This document shows positions 9,928 through 19,912 of a stretch of DNA of 21,484 nt, piece after piece (within the stretch, counting starts at the first letter, position 1; each line of letters opens with the position of its first letter). The notes below the pieces were generated by a model. The model made no database searches. It had not been told where the DNA came from and worked only from the letters and a program-made list of their open reading frames with translations. Source of the DNA: an uncultured Pseudoxanthomonas sp. (lineage in GTDB: Bacteria > Pseudomonadota > Gammaproteobacteria > Xanthomonadales > Xanthomonadaceae). The translations under genes and the position numbers were made by a program. The stretch covers positions 1 to 21,484 of the forward strand of contig CALJUL010000005.1 of assembly GCA_937975725.1 (NCBI GenBank). The letters are read 5' to 3'.

Positions 9928-12174
9928 TCAGGACGGCAGCGCCACGGGCTCGGGCAGCGCCAGCAGCGCGGCCGCGATCGGCTGTGGCCGGCCGAGGTGG
10001 TAGCCCTGTCCCCACTGCACGCCGAGCGCGGCCAGTTGCGCGGCCACGCTGGCGCTCTCGACGTACTCGGCCACCGTGGCCAGTCCGTAGGCGTTGGCCA
10101 CCGCCACCGCCGCGCGCACGATCTCCAGGTCGCTGGGCTGGGTCTGCAGGTTGCGCACGAACTGGCCGTCGATCTTCAGGCTGTCCACCGGCACCTGCTT
10201 CAGCCGCTCGAAGTTCTGCACGCCGCTGCCGAAATCGTCCAGCGCCAGTCGGCAGCCGTGCGCGCGCAGGTCCTGGAACAGGCGCAGCGCCGAATCCTGG
10301 CTGGCGATCACCGCGGTCTCGGTCAGCTCGAAGCACAGCGCACGGTGCGGCAGCGGCGGGTGCCGCAGCAGTTCGGCGAAACGCGCGCGGAACGTGGCCG
10401 AGGCCAGGCTCTTGCCGCTGAGGTTGATGCCCAGCCGGGCGATCCCGGGCAGCGCCTGCGGATGCGCGCGCAGCCAGTCGAACAGGGTCTCGATCACCGC
10501 GATGTCCAGCTCGGAGGCATGGCCGCTGTCCTCCAGGTCGGCGATGAACTCGCCGGGCATCATCAGGCGCCCGTCCGCGCGGCGCAGGCGGCACAGCACT
10601 TCGCCCTGGAAGCCGGGCAGCGGCGGGCCGCCGTCGATGCGGACGATGGGCTGCACGTGCAGTTCGACGCGCCCGGCGTGCACGCAGGCCAGCGCCTCCG
10701 AGGCCGCCGCCAGCCGGTTCTGGCGCGCCTGCGGATCGCTTTCGCCGGGCTGGGCCTGCACGTACGGCAGCGCGCTGCGCTCGCCCTCGCGGCGCGCCTG
10801 CAAGGCGGCGTCGCAGGCGTTGGACAGGCATTCGTCCAGCGCCTGCGCACCCAACCGTTCGGGATGCGCCAGGCCCAGGTAGGGCGTCATCCGCAGTTGC
10901 GCGCCCTGCCAGCGGAAGACGTAACCCTGCAGGCGCTTGAGGATTTCCTCCAACGAGGCCGTGCAGCCGCCGGCGTCGCCCTGCGCGCGCGGCAGCAGCA
11001 CGAACTGGCCGCCGCCCAGGTGGTAGGCGTGCGCCAGCGGCGCCATCGTGCGCCCCGCTTCGCGCAACAGCAGCATCTGCGCGCGCCAGCCGTAGCTGCC
11101 CAGCACGCGCTCCACCTGGTCCAGCAGCAGGAAGCCCAGCACCGGCGGCGGCGCGGGCGCGTTCCGCCAGGCTTCCCGCAGCGCGTGCGCATTGTCCAGG
11201 CCGGTGCTGGCGTCGTGCCGGCACATCGCGCGCACATGGTGGTAGCGGTGCATGCGCTCGCGGTTGAGCAGGAACAGCACCGCCAGGATCAGCGCCAGGA
11301 AATTGCACTCCACCAGGTGCATCAGCAGGCGCAGCATCTCCACCGGCACGACCGCCTGCTGGGCCTGGTCGGTCAGGCCGTGCAACAGCAGCAGGTGCGT
11401 CATCACCAGCACCGGCATGGAATATTCCACCCGCCACAGCAGCATGGCGACGCCCAGCATCGCCCCGATCAGGGCGCGGTAGTCGTAGACCGTCGCCACC
11501 AGCGAGCGCAGCGCCGGCGCCTGCATGTCCTCCAGCAGCCCGGCCACCGCCAGCCCCGCGCACAGCCAGGCCACCAGCACCGTCCAGCGGTAGCGCGGCG
11601 ATTGCCGCAAGCGGTCGTCGCTCCACAACAGCAGGAAGGGCAGGGTCAGCGCACCCACGCCCACGTGCTTGGCCAGGAACAGTTGCACGGCCACGTTGGC
11701 GACCGAGAGCGACATGCCCTTCATCAGCGCGTTGAACGCTCCCGACAGCAGCGCCATGCCCAGCGGATACAACAGCAGGCAGGCCAGCACGTAGCGGCCC
11801 ATGCCCGACACCAGCAGCCGCTGGCCGCTGAAGGGGCCGCCGGCCCAGCGCGCGCACAGTTCGATCCAGCGCCATTGCAGCAGCGTCATCACCGCGCTGC
11901 CGGCGATGAACAGCGCGCCCTCGTGGCCCTGCAACAGCACGCGCCAGGTCCAGTAGAGGAAATTGAACAGGAATGCCGTCGCCAGCACGCGGCGGTCGCC
12001 ACCCAGCAGCGCCACCGCCAGCAACAAGCCGGCTTCGGCGTGCAGCAGCGACGCGTTACGCACTACGTGATCGAAGAAGTGCGCGCTGTATTCGACGTCG
12101 ACGCGCTGCAGCAGCATGCAGGCCAGCGACACTAGCCCCGCATCGATCCACCAGGCACGACTTCGCGAATCCAT
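9928..12174 (-). CDS. Membrane-bound c-di-GMP phosphodiesterase, degenerate GGDEF plus EAL (protein 1)
   Basis: This 748-aa protein has the same architecture as its downstream neighbour and is clearly its paralogue. About ten hydrophobic segments occupy the first 330 residues; the first, third and sixth align by eye with those of the neighbour. A GGDEF-like domain follows with the signature changed to GGGQF, which predicts no cyclase activity. The C-terminal EAL domain starts near 502 with E525 (EVL), N584, E616, D646/D647, K667, E703 and Q723, all at the spacing of active phosphodiesterases. ATG 12174 is preferred because it opens the first membrane segment and has GGGGA about 10 nt upstream; the frame also extends to a GTG at 12243. 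The gene lies 169 nt downstream of clpB on the same strand, behind a hairpin. The signal sensed by the membrane region is unknown. Confidence 0.88.
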   Translation of the reverse strand: MDSRSRAWWIDAGLVSLACMLLQRVDVEYSAHFFDHVVRNASLLHAEAGLLLAVALLGGDRRVLATAFLFNFLYWTWRVLLQGHEGALFIAGSAVMTLLQWRWIELCARWAGGPFSGQRLLVSGMGRYVLACLLLYPLGMALLSGAFNALMKGMSLSVANVAVQLFLAKHVGVGALTLPFLLLWSDDRLRQSPRYRWTVLVAWLCAGLAVAGLLEDMQAPALRSLVATVYDYRALIGAMLGVAMLLWRVEYSMPVLVMTHLLLLHGLTDQAQQAVVPVEMLRLLMHLVECNFLALILAVLFLLNRERMHRYHHVRAMCRHDASTGLDNAHALREAWRNAPAPPPVLGFLLLDQVERVLGSYGWRAQMLLLREAGRTMAPLAHAYHLGGGQFVLLPRAQGDAGGCTASLEEILKRLQGYVFRWQGAQLRMTPYLGLAHPERLGAQALDECLSNACDAALQARREGERSALPYVQAQPGESDPQARQNRLAAASEALACVHAGRVELHVQPIVRIDGGPPLPGFQGEVLCRLRRADGRLMMPGEFIADLEDSGHASELDIAVIETLFDWLRAHPQALPGIARLGINLSGKSLASATFRARFAELLRHPPLPHRALCFELTETAVIASQDSALRLFQDLRAHGCRLALDDFGSGVQNFERLKQVPVDSLKIDGQFVRNLQTQPSDLEIVRAAVAVANAYGLATVAEYVESASVAAQLAALGVQWGQGYHLGRPQPIAAALLALPEPVALPS

Positions 12175-12273
12175 TTTGGTGCAGTCCCCATCGCGCGATG
12201 GCGGAGCGGACCCGCTTCCGCGCCTCCAACGCCATGGGGCCACACTACCCTGCCGCGCGCGCGCGCACGAGTG

Positions 12274-12302
12274 AGGGCGCTCTATTGTGAAAAGAGCGCC
12301 CT
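12274..12302. terminator. 10-bp perfect hairpin between clpB and EAL protein 1
   Basis: AGGGCGCTCT (12274-12283) and AGAGCGCCCT (12293-12302) form a perfect 10-bp stem with a 9-nt loop. The loop reads ATTGTGAAA, and a near copy (ACTGTGAAA) follows the second arm. It lies 41 nt downstream of the clpB stop, a good place to end the clpB transcript, but no U-tract follows on either strand. It could equally be an operator for the EAL gene. An alternating CG run (12254-12266) lies beside it. Confidence 0.4.
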
Positions 12303-12343
12303 ACTGTGAAATGAAGACGTCGCGCCGTGGCGGCGCGATCGCG

Positions 12344-14935
<2,592 letters not shown>

Positions 14936-14986
14936 CGGGAGAACCTCTAGGGAGAAGGGGCCGGCGAACGCCAGCCGATGCTACCC

Positions 14987-15014
14987 AGATGCGGTTAAGC
15001 GGCGGTGTTTCAAG
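14987..15014 (-). promoter_or_regulatory. Sigma-32 (RpoH) type promoter of clpB
   Basis: Reading the minus strand, CTTGAAA (15008-15014) is followed after 13 nt by CCGCATCT (14987-14994). This is close to the heat-shock consensus CTTGAAA-N11-16-CCCCATNT, with one mismatch among the defined -10 bases. It would place the start of transcription around 14980, giving a leader of roughly 45 nt before the clpB ATG. Heat-shock control of clpB is well established in proteobacteria, which supports the call. Confidence 0.75.
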
Positions 15015-15020
15015 CCCCCG

Positions 15021-15097
15021 CGAGACGCGGATTCAGCCCGGAGCCCCTTGCAGGAGGGGCTTCAGCGGGCCGGCGCGGGACGTAGCCCCGGCCTACG
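15021..15097. repeat. Palindrome-rich spacer, degenerate interspersed repeat
   Basis: Between the permease stop and the clpB promoter lie AGCCCCT/AGGGGCT (15042-15048 and 15055-15061, 6-nt loop) and CGTAG/CTACG (15081-15085 and 15093-15097); the latter contains the permease stop codon. The stretch 'TTGCAGGAGGGGCTTCAGC' resembles the short interspersed repeats I associate with Xanthomonadaceae spacers, but the second half has drifted. It may serve as the permease transcript's 3' end. There is no U-tract. Confidence 0.4.
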
Positions 15098-16673
15098 CCT
15101 TCTTCTGCAGCGACAGCAGGCCCAGCACCACGGCCAGTGCGGCATACGCCCCGGCGAACTGCCACAGGATGGTCGCGCGCAGGCCCTCCACCGCCCACGG
15201 CAGGTAGATACCGCCGCGCGGATCGACCGAGTGGATGATGCCGAACAGGGTCAGCACCGCACCCACCAGCAACGCGACGACGGCGCGGCCGTTGCGGCCG
15301 TCGATCAGCGCCACCAGCGCGGTGGTCCAGATCATCGCGGTGATGATGAAGCCGTTGCCCAGGGTCACCAGCGCCGCCAGGTCGGGGATGCCGTGGCCGT
15401 CGACGCCTTCGTACAGCGCGGCGAACCGGTCCGGCGCGATCCAGGCCGGGTTGCCCGCCTTGATGCACAGCAGGTAGGCGATGGACGGCAGGAACCCCAG
15501 CGCCACCGCGACGGCGTGCTTGCGCGGCGTCTCGTGGAACGCCTGCACGGTGATGTCCAGGCCCACGTAGACGATGATCGGCGCCAGCACCGCCACCGGC
15601 AGCCATTGCACCAGCCCCGACACGTAGCCCAGCACGCCGCCCAGGCCGATGAACAGGCCGGTCAGCAGCGTATAGCCCTTGCGCGCGCCCATGTGCTTGT
15701 ACGCCGGCTGGCCGATGTAGGGCGTGGTCTGCGCCACGCCGCCGCAGACGCCGGCGACCAGGGTGGACACAGCTTCGGCCAGCAATACATCGCGGGTGCG
15801 GTAGTCGTCGCCGGCCGCGCGTGCGCTTTCGCTGACGTTGATGCCGCCCACCACCATCAGCAGGCCGAACGGCAGCAGCAGCGGCAGGTAGGGCACGGTG
15901 TACGGCAGGCCGTCCAGCCAGCCCAGCGTCGGCAGCGGCAGGGTGAAGGCCAACGGCACCGCGTCCGGCACCTTGAAACCCGGCGCGCCCAGCCCGGCCA
16001 ACCCGAGCCCGTAGTACAGCGCGGTGCCGACGACGAAGGCCAGCAGCACGCCGGGAATCCTGACCGGCAGTTTCCCCTTCGCCACCAGCACGTACAGCAG
16101 CAGGCCGAAGGTGACAAAGCCCACCACCGGCTGCCGCAGCGTCTCGATCAGCGGCAGGAAGCCGAGCAGCGTCAGCGCCGCGCCGCCGATGGAACCCAGC
16201 AGGCCCGCACGCGGCACCGCGCGCGTGACCGCATCGCCGAAGAATGACAGCACCAGTTTCAGCACGCCCATCACCACCAGCGAGGCCATGCCGAGCTGCC
16301 AGGTGGCGGTGGCGGCGGCCTGTTCGTCCAGCCCGGCCTGCTTGAAGCCGACGAACGCCGGGCCCAGCACCAGCAGCGCCATGCCGATGCTGGTGGGCGC
16401 GTCTAGGCCCAGCGGCATCGCGGTGACGTCGTCGCGCCCGGTCTTCGCCGCCAACCGGTGCGCCATCCACGTGTAGATCAGGTTGCCTACCAGCACGCCC
16501 AGCGCCGTGCCCGGGAACATGCGGGTGAACACCACCTCGGCCGGGAACTGGAAGATGCCGATCAGCGCGGCGGCGATGAAGCCGAGGATGGACAGGTTGT
16601 CCACCACCAGGCCGAAGAAACCGTTGAGGTCGCCGGGGACGAACCATTTGCTGCTGCGTGGTTGATCGGTCAT
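15093..16673 (-). CDS. Inner-membrane permease, NCS2/xanthine-uracil-like
   Basis: This 526-aa integral membrane protein has about 12-14 hydrophobic segments. It looks like a distant member of the nucleobase permease (NCS2/AzgA-like) superfamily. Features supporting this are the opening WFVPGDLNGFFGL (10-22), DDVTAMPLGLDAPTS (81-95), a polar NVSESARAAGDDY (269-281) at the end of a membrane segment, and TTPYIGQPAY (306-315). The substrate is not readable; purine, pyrimidine or a related heterocycle is the family expectation, not a demonstration. The start at 16673 has no Shine-Dalgarno sequence; the 5' side is a pyrimidine-rich arm of a 29-bp inverted repeat. It follows a DUF3574 lipoprotein gene on the same strand (102-nt gap) and so belongs to the leftward half of the divergent group. 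A sulfate/SulP-type or other anion carrier is an alternative. Confidence 0.72.
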   Translation of the reverse strand: MTDQPRSSKWFVPGDLNGFFGLVVDNLSILGFIAAALIGIFQFPAEVVFTRMFPGTALGVLVGNLIYTWMAHRLAAKTGRDDVTAMPLGLDAPTSIGMALLVLGPAFVGFKQAGLDEQAAATATWQLGMASLVVMGVLKLVLSFFGDAVTRAVPRAGLLGSIGGAALTLLGFLPLIETLRQPVVGFVTFGLLLYVLVAKGKLPVRIPGVLLAFVVGTALYYGLGLAGLGAPGFKVPDAVPLAFTLPLPTLGWLDGLPYTVPYLPLLLPFGLLMVVGGINVSESARAAGDDYRTRDVLLAEAVSTLVAGVCGGVAQTTPYIGQPAYKHMGARKGYTLLTGLFIGLGGVLGYVSGLVQWLPVAVLAPIIVYVGLDITVQAFHETPRKHAVAVALGFLPSIAYLLCIKAGNPAWIAPDRFAALYEGVDGHGIPDLAALVTLGNGFIITAMIWTTALVALIDGRNGRAVVALLVGAVLTLFGIIHSVDPRGGIYLPWAVEGLRATILWQFAGAYAALAVVLGLLSLQKKA

Positions 16674-16680
16674 GGGATGA

Positions 16681-16770
16681 GGAGTGAGTGGAGAGGAGTG
16701 AGAAGTGAGTAGCGGCAGAGCAAGGCCATGAGCGATTTTCGCTCACTCCTCACTCCTCTCCACTCACTCC
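16681..16770. repeat. 29-bp inverted repeat built from GGAGTGA units
   Basis: Arms at 16681-16709 and 16742-16770 are reverse complements at 28 of 29 positions, with a 32-nt loop. Each arm is a purine/pyrimidine-skewed array of GGAGTGA-like heptamers (GGAGTGA, GTGGAGA, GGAGTGA, GAAGTGA). In the minus-strand transcript the purine arm comes first. The pyrimidine arm ends 7 nt before the permease start codon, so the hairpin would sit exactly where the ribosome must bind. Confidence 0.85.
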
Positions 16771-16775
16771 TGCCT

Positions 16776-17252
16776 TCAGAACGACACTTCCACCGCCTGC
16801 CGCGACCACAGCACCGACTGGTGGCCGGTGGCCTGCTTCCATGCCAGCCGGATCGCCTCGACGTCGGCGCGGCGCTGCGGGGTGTCCTCGTGCAGGATCA
16901 CCAGCACCTTGGTCTTCAGCCGGTTGGGTTCCTGGGCGCCGCGGAACAGCCATTGGCCGTAGGCGTCGAACACGGTCAGGCCGTCGGGGAAGCGCGCGGT
17001 CACTTCCTTGTCCAGGAAGGCCCGCCAGGCCGCCTCGGTGATCGGCTCGGCCTGCGGCCGGTCGGCCGGGCCGGTCTCCTCGCCCACGCCGAAGTACAAC
17101 TCGCTGCGCACCCAGCCGGAAGCCTGGGCCGGGCGCGCGGCGTCGCCCTGCATCGATGCGGTGACCGCGGTGGCGGGCGCGGGCGGCGGCAGCGTCGCGC
17201 AACCGGCGAGCGACAGGACCAGGGACAACCACAGGGCATTGCGTAGCAGCAT
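16776..17252 (-). CDS. DUF3574 lipoprotein a
   Basis: This 158-aa protein carries a lipoprotein signal peptide with lipobox LAGC (C18), so it is expected to be lipidated and membrane-anchored on the periplasmic side. Residues about 50-158 are a DUF3574 domain, recognised from SELYFG, AWRAFLDKEVTARFPDGLTVFDAYGQW and KVLVILHED. The domain has no established function. The frame continues upstream to 17387, but ATG 17252 opens the signal peptide and has CGGAG 7 nt upstream. It is the first gene leftward from the 230-bp divergent spacer, followed by the permease gene. A second DUF3574 lipoprotein lies on the other side of the receptor; the two share the ELYF, EVT.RFPDGLT.FD and GQW blocks, but this one has about 12 more residues between ELYF and the Trp. 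Confidence 0.9.
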   Translation of the reverse strand: MLLRNALWLSLVLSLAGCATLPPPAPATAVTASMQGDAARPAQASGWVRSELYFGVGEETGPADRPQAEPITEAAWRAFLDKEVTARFPDGLTVFDAYGQWLFRGAQEPNRLKTKVLVILHEDTPQRRADVEAIRLAWKQATGHQSVLWSRQAVEVSF

Positions 17253-17371
17253 CGGGACACTCCGGGGAAACACGGTGGAAAGGCGGGGAACAGCATCGGC
17301 CATGCGCGGCCTGCGCCATATGACCTGTCGGCATGAGCACATCGACATGCGCCATGACGTCTCAGGCCGCA

Positions 17372-17423
17372 ATGGATACAGATGCAATTAACATATCTCT
17401 TTATCCAGATGGATGGATAAAAT
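17372..17423. promoter_or_regulatory. Operator-like palindrome and half-site in the divergent spacer
   Basis: TTTATCCA (17400-17407) and TGGATAAA (17414-17421) form a perfect 8-bp dyad with a 6-nt centre. Another copy of ATGGATA lies at 17372-17378, 41 bp upstream of the same heptamer at 17413-17419, about four helical turns. The dyad overlaps TAAAAT (17418-17423), a five-of-six match to a -10 box for the rightward gene, though no good -35 is seen. This is the most AT-rich part of the 17253-17482 spacer, so a repressor site controlling receptor 2 and possibly the leftward genes is plausible. Confidence 0.5.
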
Positions 17424-17482
17424 ACCCGCCATCGCCTTCGGGCACCACCCATCCTTTCCCTTCCTCCCCCCAGGAGTCCTGC

Positions 17483-19912
17483 ATGCATCGTCCCGCTTTC
17501 GCGCCGCTCGGCGCCGCCATCGCCCTGGCCCTGGCCCTTCCTGTGCACGCGCAGCGCGCGCCGGACGGGGCCACCGACCTGGACGCGGTGATCGTCACCG
17601 GCACCCGCGCCAGCGACCGCACGGCGCTGGAATCCACCTCGCCCATCGACGTGCTGAGCGCCGAGGACATCCGCAAGGCCGGCGTGCTGAACGGCGAGCT
17701 GGGCAGCGCGCTGCAGACGCTGCTGCCGTCGTTCAACTTCCCGCGCCAGTCCAACTCCGGCGGCGCCGACCACGTGCGCGCCGCGCAACTGCGCGGCCTG
17801 GCGCCGGACCAGGTGCTGGTGCTGGTCAACGGCAAGCGCCGCCACACCTCGGCGCTGGTCAGCACGGCCTCGAAGATCGGCCGCGGCACCACGCCGGTGG
17901 ACTACAACGCCATCCCGGTGTCGGCGATCAAGCGCATCGAGGTGCTGCGCGACGGCGCCGGCGCGCAGTACGGCTCCGACGCGGTGGCCGGCGTGATCAA
18001 CGTGATCCTGGAGGACGCGCCCGAGGGCGGCGCCTGGGAGGCCAGCTACGGCCTGCACCACACCAGGGTGGAACCGATCGGGCAGACGCTGAGCGACGGC
18101 CAGACCAGCTTCCTGTCCGGCAAGGTGGGCACGGCCGCGGGCGACGGCGGCTTCTTCCGCGTGGGCTTCGAACTGAAGAACCGCGAGGCCACCAACCGCG
18201 CCGGCTTCGACCAGATCCCGCCGTGGGAGCAGAGCGACGTCAACCTGGCCCTGCAGGGCAAGCGCAACTACCACCTGGGCGACGGCCAGTCCAAGGACCT
18301 CAACGCCTGGTTCAACAGCGAGATCCCGTTCGGCGACGGCGCCGCGCTGTACGCCTTCGGCACCTACAACCAGCGCGACACCGAGGGCGCCAACTGGTTC
18401 CGCTATCCGGACGGCGCCGCCAACTGGCGCGAGGTGTATCCGGACGGCTTCCTGCCGGTGTCCATCGGCGAGAACCTCGACGTGGGCCTGGTCGGCGGCG
18501 CGCGCGGGCAATGGGGGCAATGGGACGTGGACGCCAGCGTCAACCACGGGCGCAACGCTTTCACCTACCGCCTGCGCGATTCGCTCAACGCCTCACTGGG
18601 CCCGTCCAGCCCGACCCGCTTCCGCACCGGCGACTACGAGTTCCAGCAGACCCTGGCCAACCTGGACCTGAGCCGCGGCTTCGACAGCGGCGCCAATGCC
18701 CACACCCTGGGCGTGGGCGCGGAATTCCGCGTGGAGCGCTACGAGACCGGCGCCGGCGACCCGGCCAGCTACGCGGTCGGCCCCTACGCCGACCGCCCGG
18801 CCGGCTCGCAATCCGGCGGCGGCCTGACCCCGCAGGACCAGGCCAACCTGAGCCGCGACGTGGCCAGCGTCTACGCCAGCCTGTCCAGCCGCTTCGGCGA
18901 GAAGCTGACCACCGACCTGGCGGCGCGCTACGAGGACTACGAGGACTTCGGCGGCCAAGCCACCGGCAAGCTGGCGGCGCGCTACGAGTTCGCGCCGGCC
19001 TTCGCCCTGCGCGGCGCGCTGTCCAACAGCTTCCGCGCGCCGTCGCTGGCGCAGGTCGGCTACGAGTCCACCAGCACCGGCTACAACGCCGCCGGCCAGA
19101 TCGTCGAAGGCCGCCTGCTGTCGGTCAACAACCCCATCGCCCGCGCCCTGGGCGCCACCGCGCTGAAGCCGGAGAAGTCGCTCAACGCCAGCCTGGGCTT
19201 CACCAGCCGCATCGGCGAGCGCCTGGACCTGTCGCTGGACCTGTTCCACATCGACATCGACGACCGCATCGCGCTGTCCGAGGCCATCACCGGCGACGCG
19301 CTGACCGACTACATCGACGCCAACTTCGACGTCGCCCGGATCGAGAGCGCGCAGTTCTTCGTCAACGCCGCCGACACCCGCACCCGCGGCGCCGAGGTAG
19401 TAGCCAACTGGCGCGACGAACTGGCCGGCGGCCGCCTGCTGCTGACCGCCACCTACAGCTACGCCAAGACCGAGCTGCGCAACATCGTCGCCACGCCCAC
19501 CCAGCTTTCCTCGCTGGACCCGGGCTATACCCTGTTCAGCGTGGAGGAAAGCAACACCATCACCGACGCCGCGCCGCGCAACCGCGCGCTGTTCAGCGCC
19601 AACTGGAACAACGACCGCTGGAACCTGCTGGCCCGCGTGCAGCGCCACGGCAGCGCCAAGCGCGTGTTCAACTTCGGCGGCGGCTACGAGCCCACCCAGA
19701 CCTACGGCGCGGAGTGGCAGCTCGACGCCGAGGTCGAATACCGCATCGGCGAGCGCTGGAGCGTCGCGCTGGGCGGGCAGAACCTGACCGACGAGTACCC
19801 GGACCTGTCCAACAGCGACATCTACTACTTCGGCAACATGCCCTACGACGTGCTCTCGCCGGTGGGCAGCAACGGCGCCTACTACTACACCCGGGTGCGC
19901 TATGCGTTCTGA
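17483..19912 (+). CDS. TonB-dependent outer-membrane receptor 2
   Basis: This 809-aa protein is an outer-membrane TonB-dependent receptor paralogous to receptor 1. It has a signal peptide (1-23, ending VHA|Q), a TonB-box-like DAVIVTGTR (34-42), and a plug domain with LRGLAPDQVLVLVNGKRRH and RIEVLRDGAGAQYGSDAVAG. A barrel follows with RAPSLAQ, DIDDRIALS and NAADTRTRG blocks, and a final aromatic strand ending 'VRYAF'. The open frame starts at 17333, but ATG 17483 begins the signal peptide and has AGGAG 6 nt upstream. Its stop codon overlaps the start of DUF3574 lipoprotein b by 11 nt, which suggests translational coupling and a joint function at the outer membrane. Upstream it shares a 230-bp spacer with a divergent DUF3574 lipoprotein and permease. 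The ligand is unknown. Confidence 0.94.
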   Translation: MHRPAFAPLGAAIALALALPVHAQRAPDGATDLDAVIVTGTRASDRTALESTSPIDVLSAEDIRKAGVLNGELGSALQTLLPSFNFPRQSNSGGADHVRAAQLRGLAPDQVLVLVNGKRRHTSALVSTASKIGRGTTPVDYNAIPVSAIKRIEVLRDGAGAQYGSDAVAGVINVILEDAPEGGAWEASYGLHHTRVEPIGQTLSDGQTSFLSGKVGTAAGDGGFFRVGFELKNREATNRAGFDQIPPWEQSDVNLALQGKRNYHLGDGQSKDLNAWFNSEIPFGDGAALYAFGTYNQRDTEGANWFRYPDGAANWREVYPDGFLPVSIGENLDVGLVGGARGQWGQWDVDASVNHGRNAFTYRLRDSLNASLGPSSPTRFRTGDYEFQQTLANLDLSRGFDSGANAHTLGVGAEFRVERYETGAGDPASYAVGPYADRPAGSQSGGGLTPQDQANLSRDVASVYASLSSRFGEKLTTDLAARYEDYEDFGGQATGKLAARYEFAPAFALRGALSNSFRAPSLAQVGYESTSTGYNAAGQIVEGRLLSVNNPIARALGATALKPEKSLNASLGFTSRIGERLDLSLDLFHIDIDDRIALSEAITGDALTDYIDANFDVARIESAQFFVNAADTRTRGAEVVANWRDELAGGRLLLTATYSYAKTELRNIVATPTQLSSLDPGYTLFSVEESNTITDAAPRNRALFSANWNNDRWNLLARVQRHGSAKRVFNFGGGYEPTQTYGAEWQLDAEVEYRIGERWSVALGGQNLTDEYPDLSNSDIYYFGNMPYDVLSPVGSNGAYYYTRVRYAF

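Noticed and set aside
7683..12135. Two antisense frames (714 and 768 codons) opposite the EAL genes
   Set aside because: They are Gln/His/Arg-rich text without domains, mirroring high-GC third positions of the EAL genes.
16681..16770. GGAGTGA arrays as a CRISPR or minisatellite
   Set aside because: Units are 7 nt without spacers and the two arrays are mirror images; a hairpin-forming inverted repeat explains them better.
17253..17482. Methionine-type or other named operator in the divergent spacer
   Set aside because: The dyad is real, but I could not match it with confidence to any known regulator's consensus, so no name is given.
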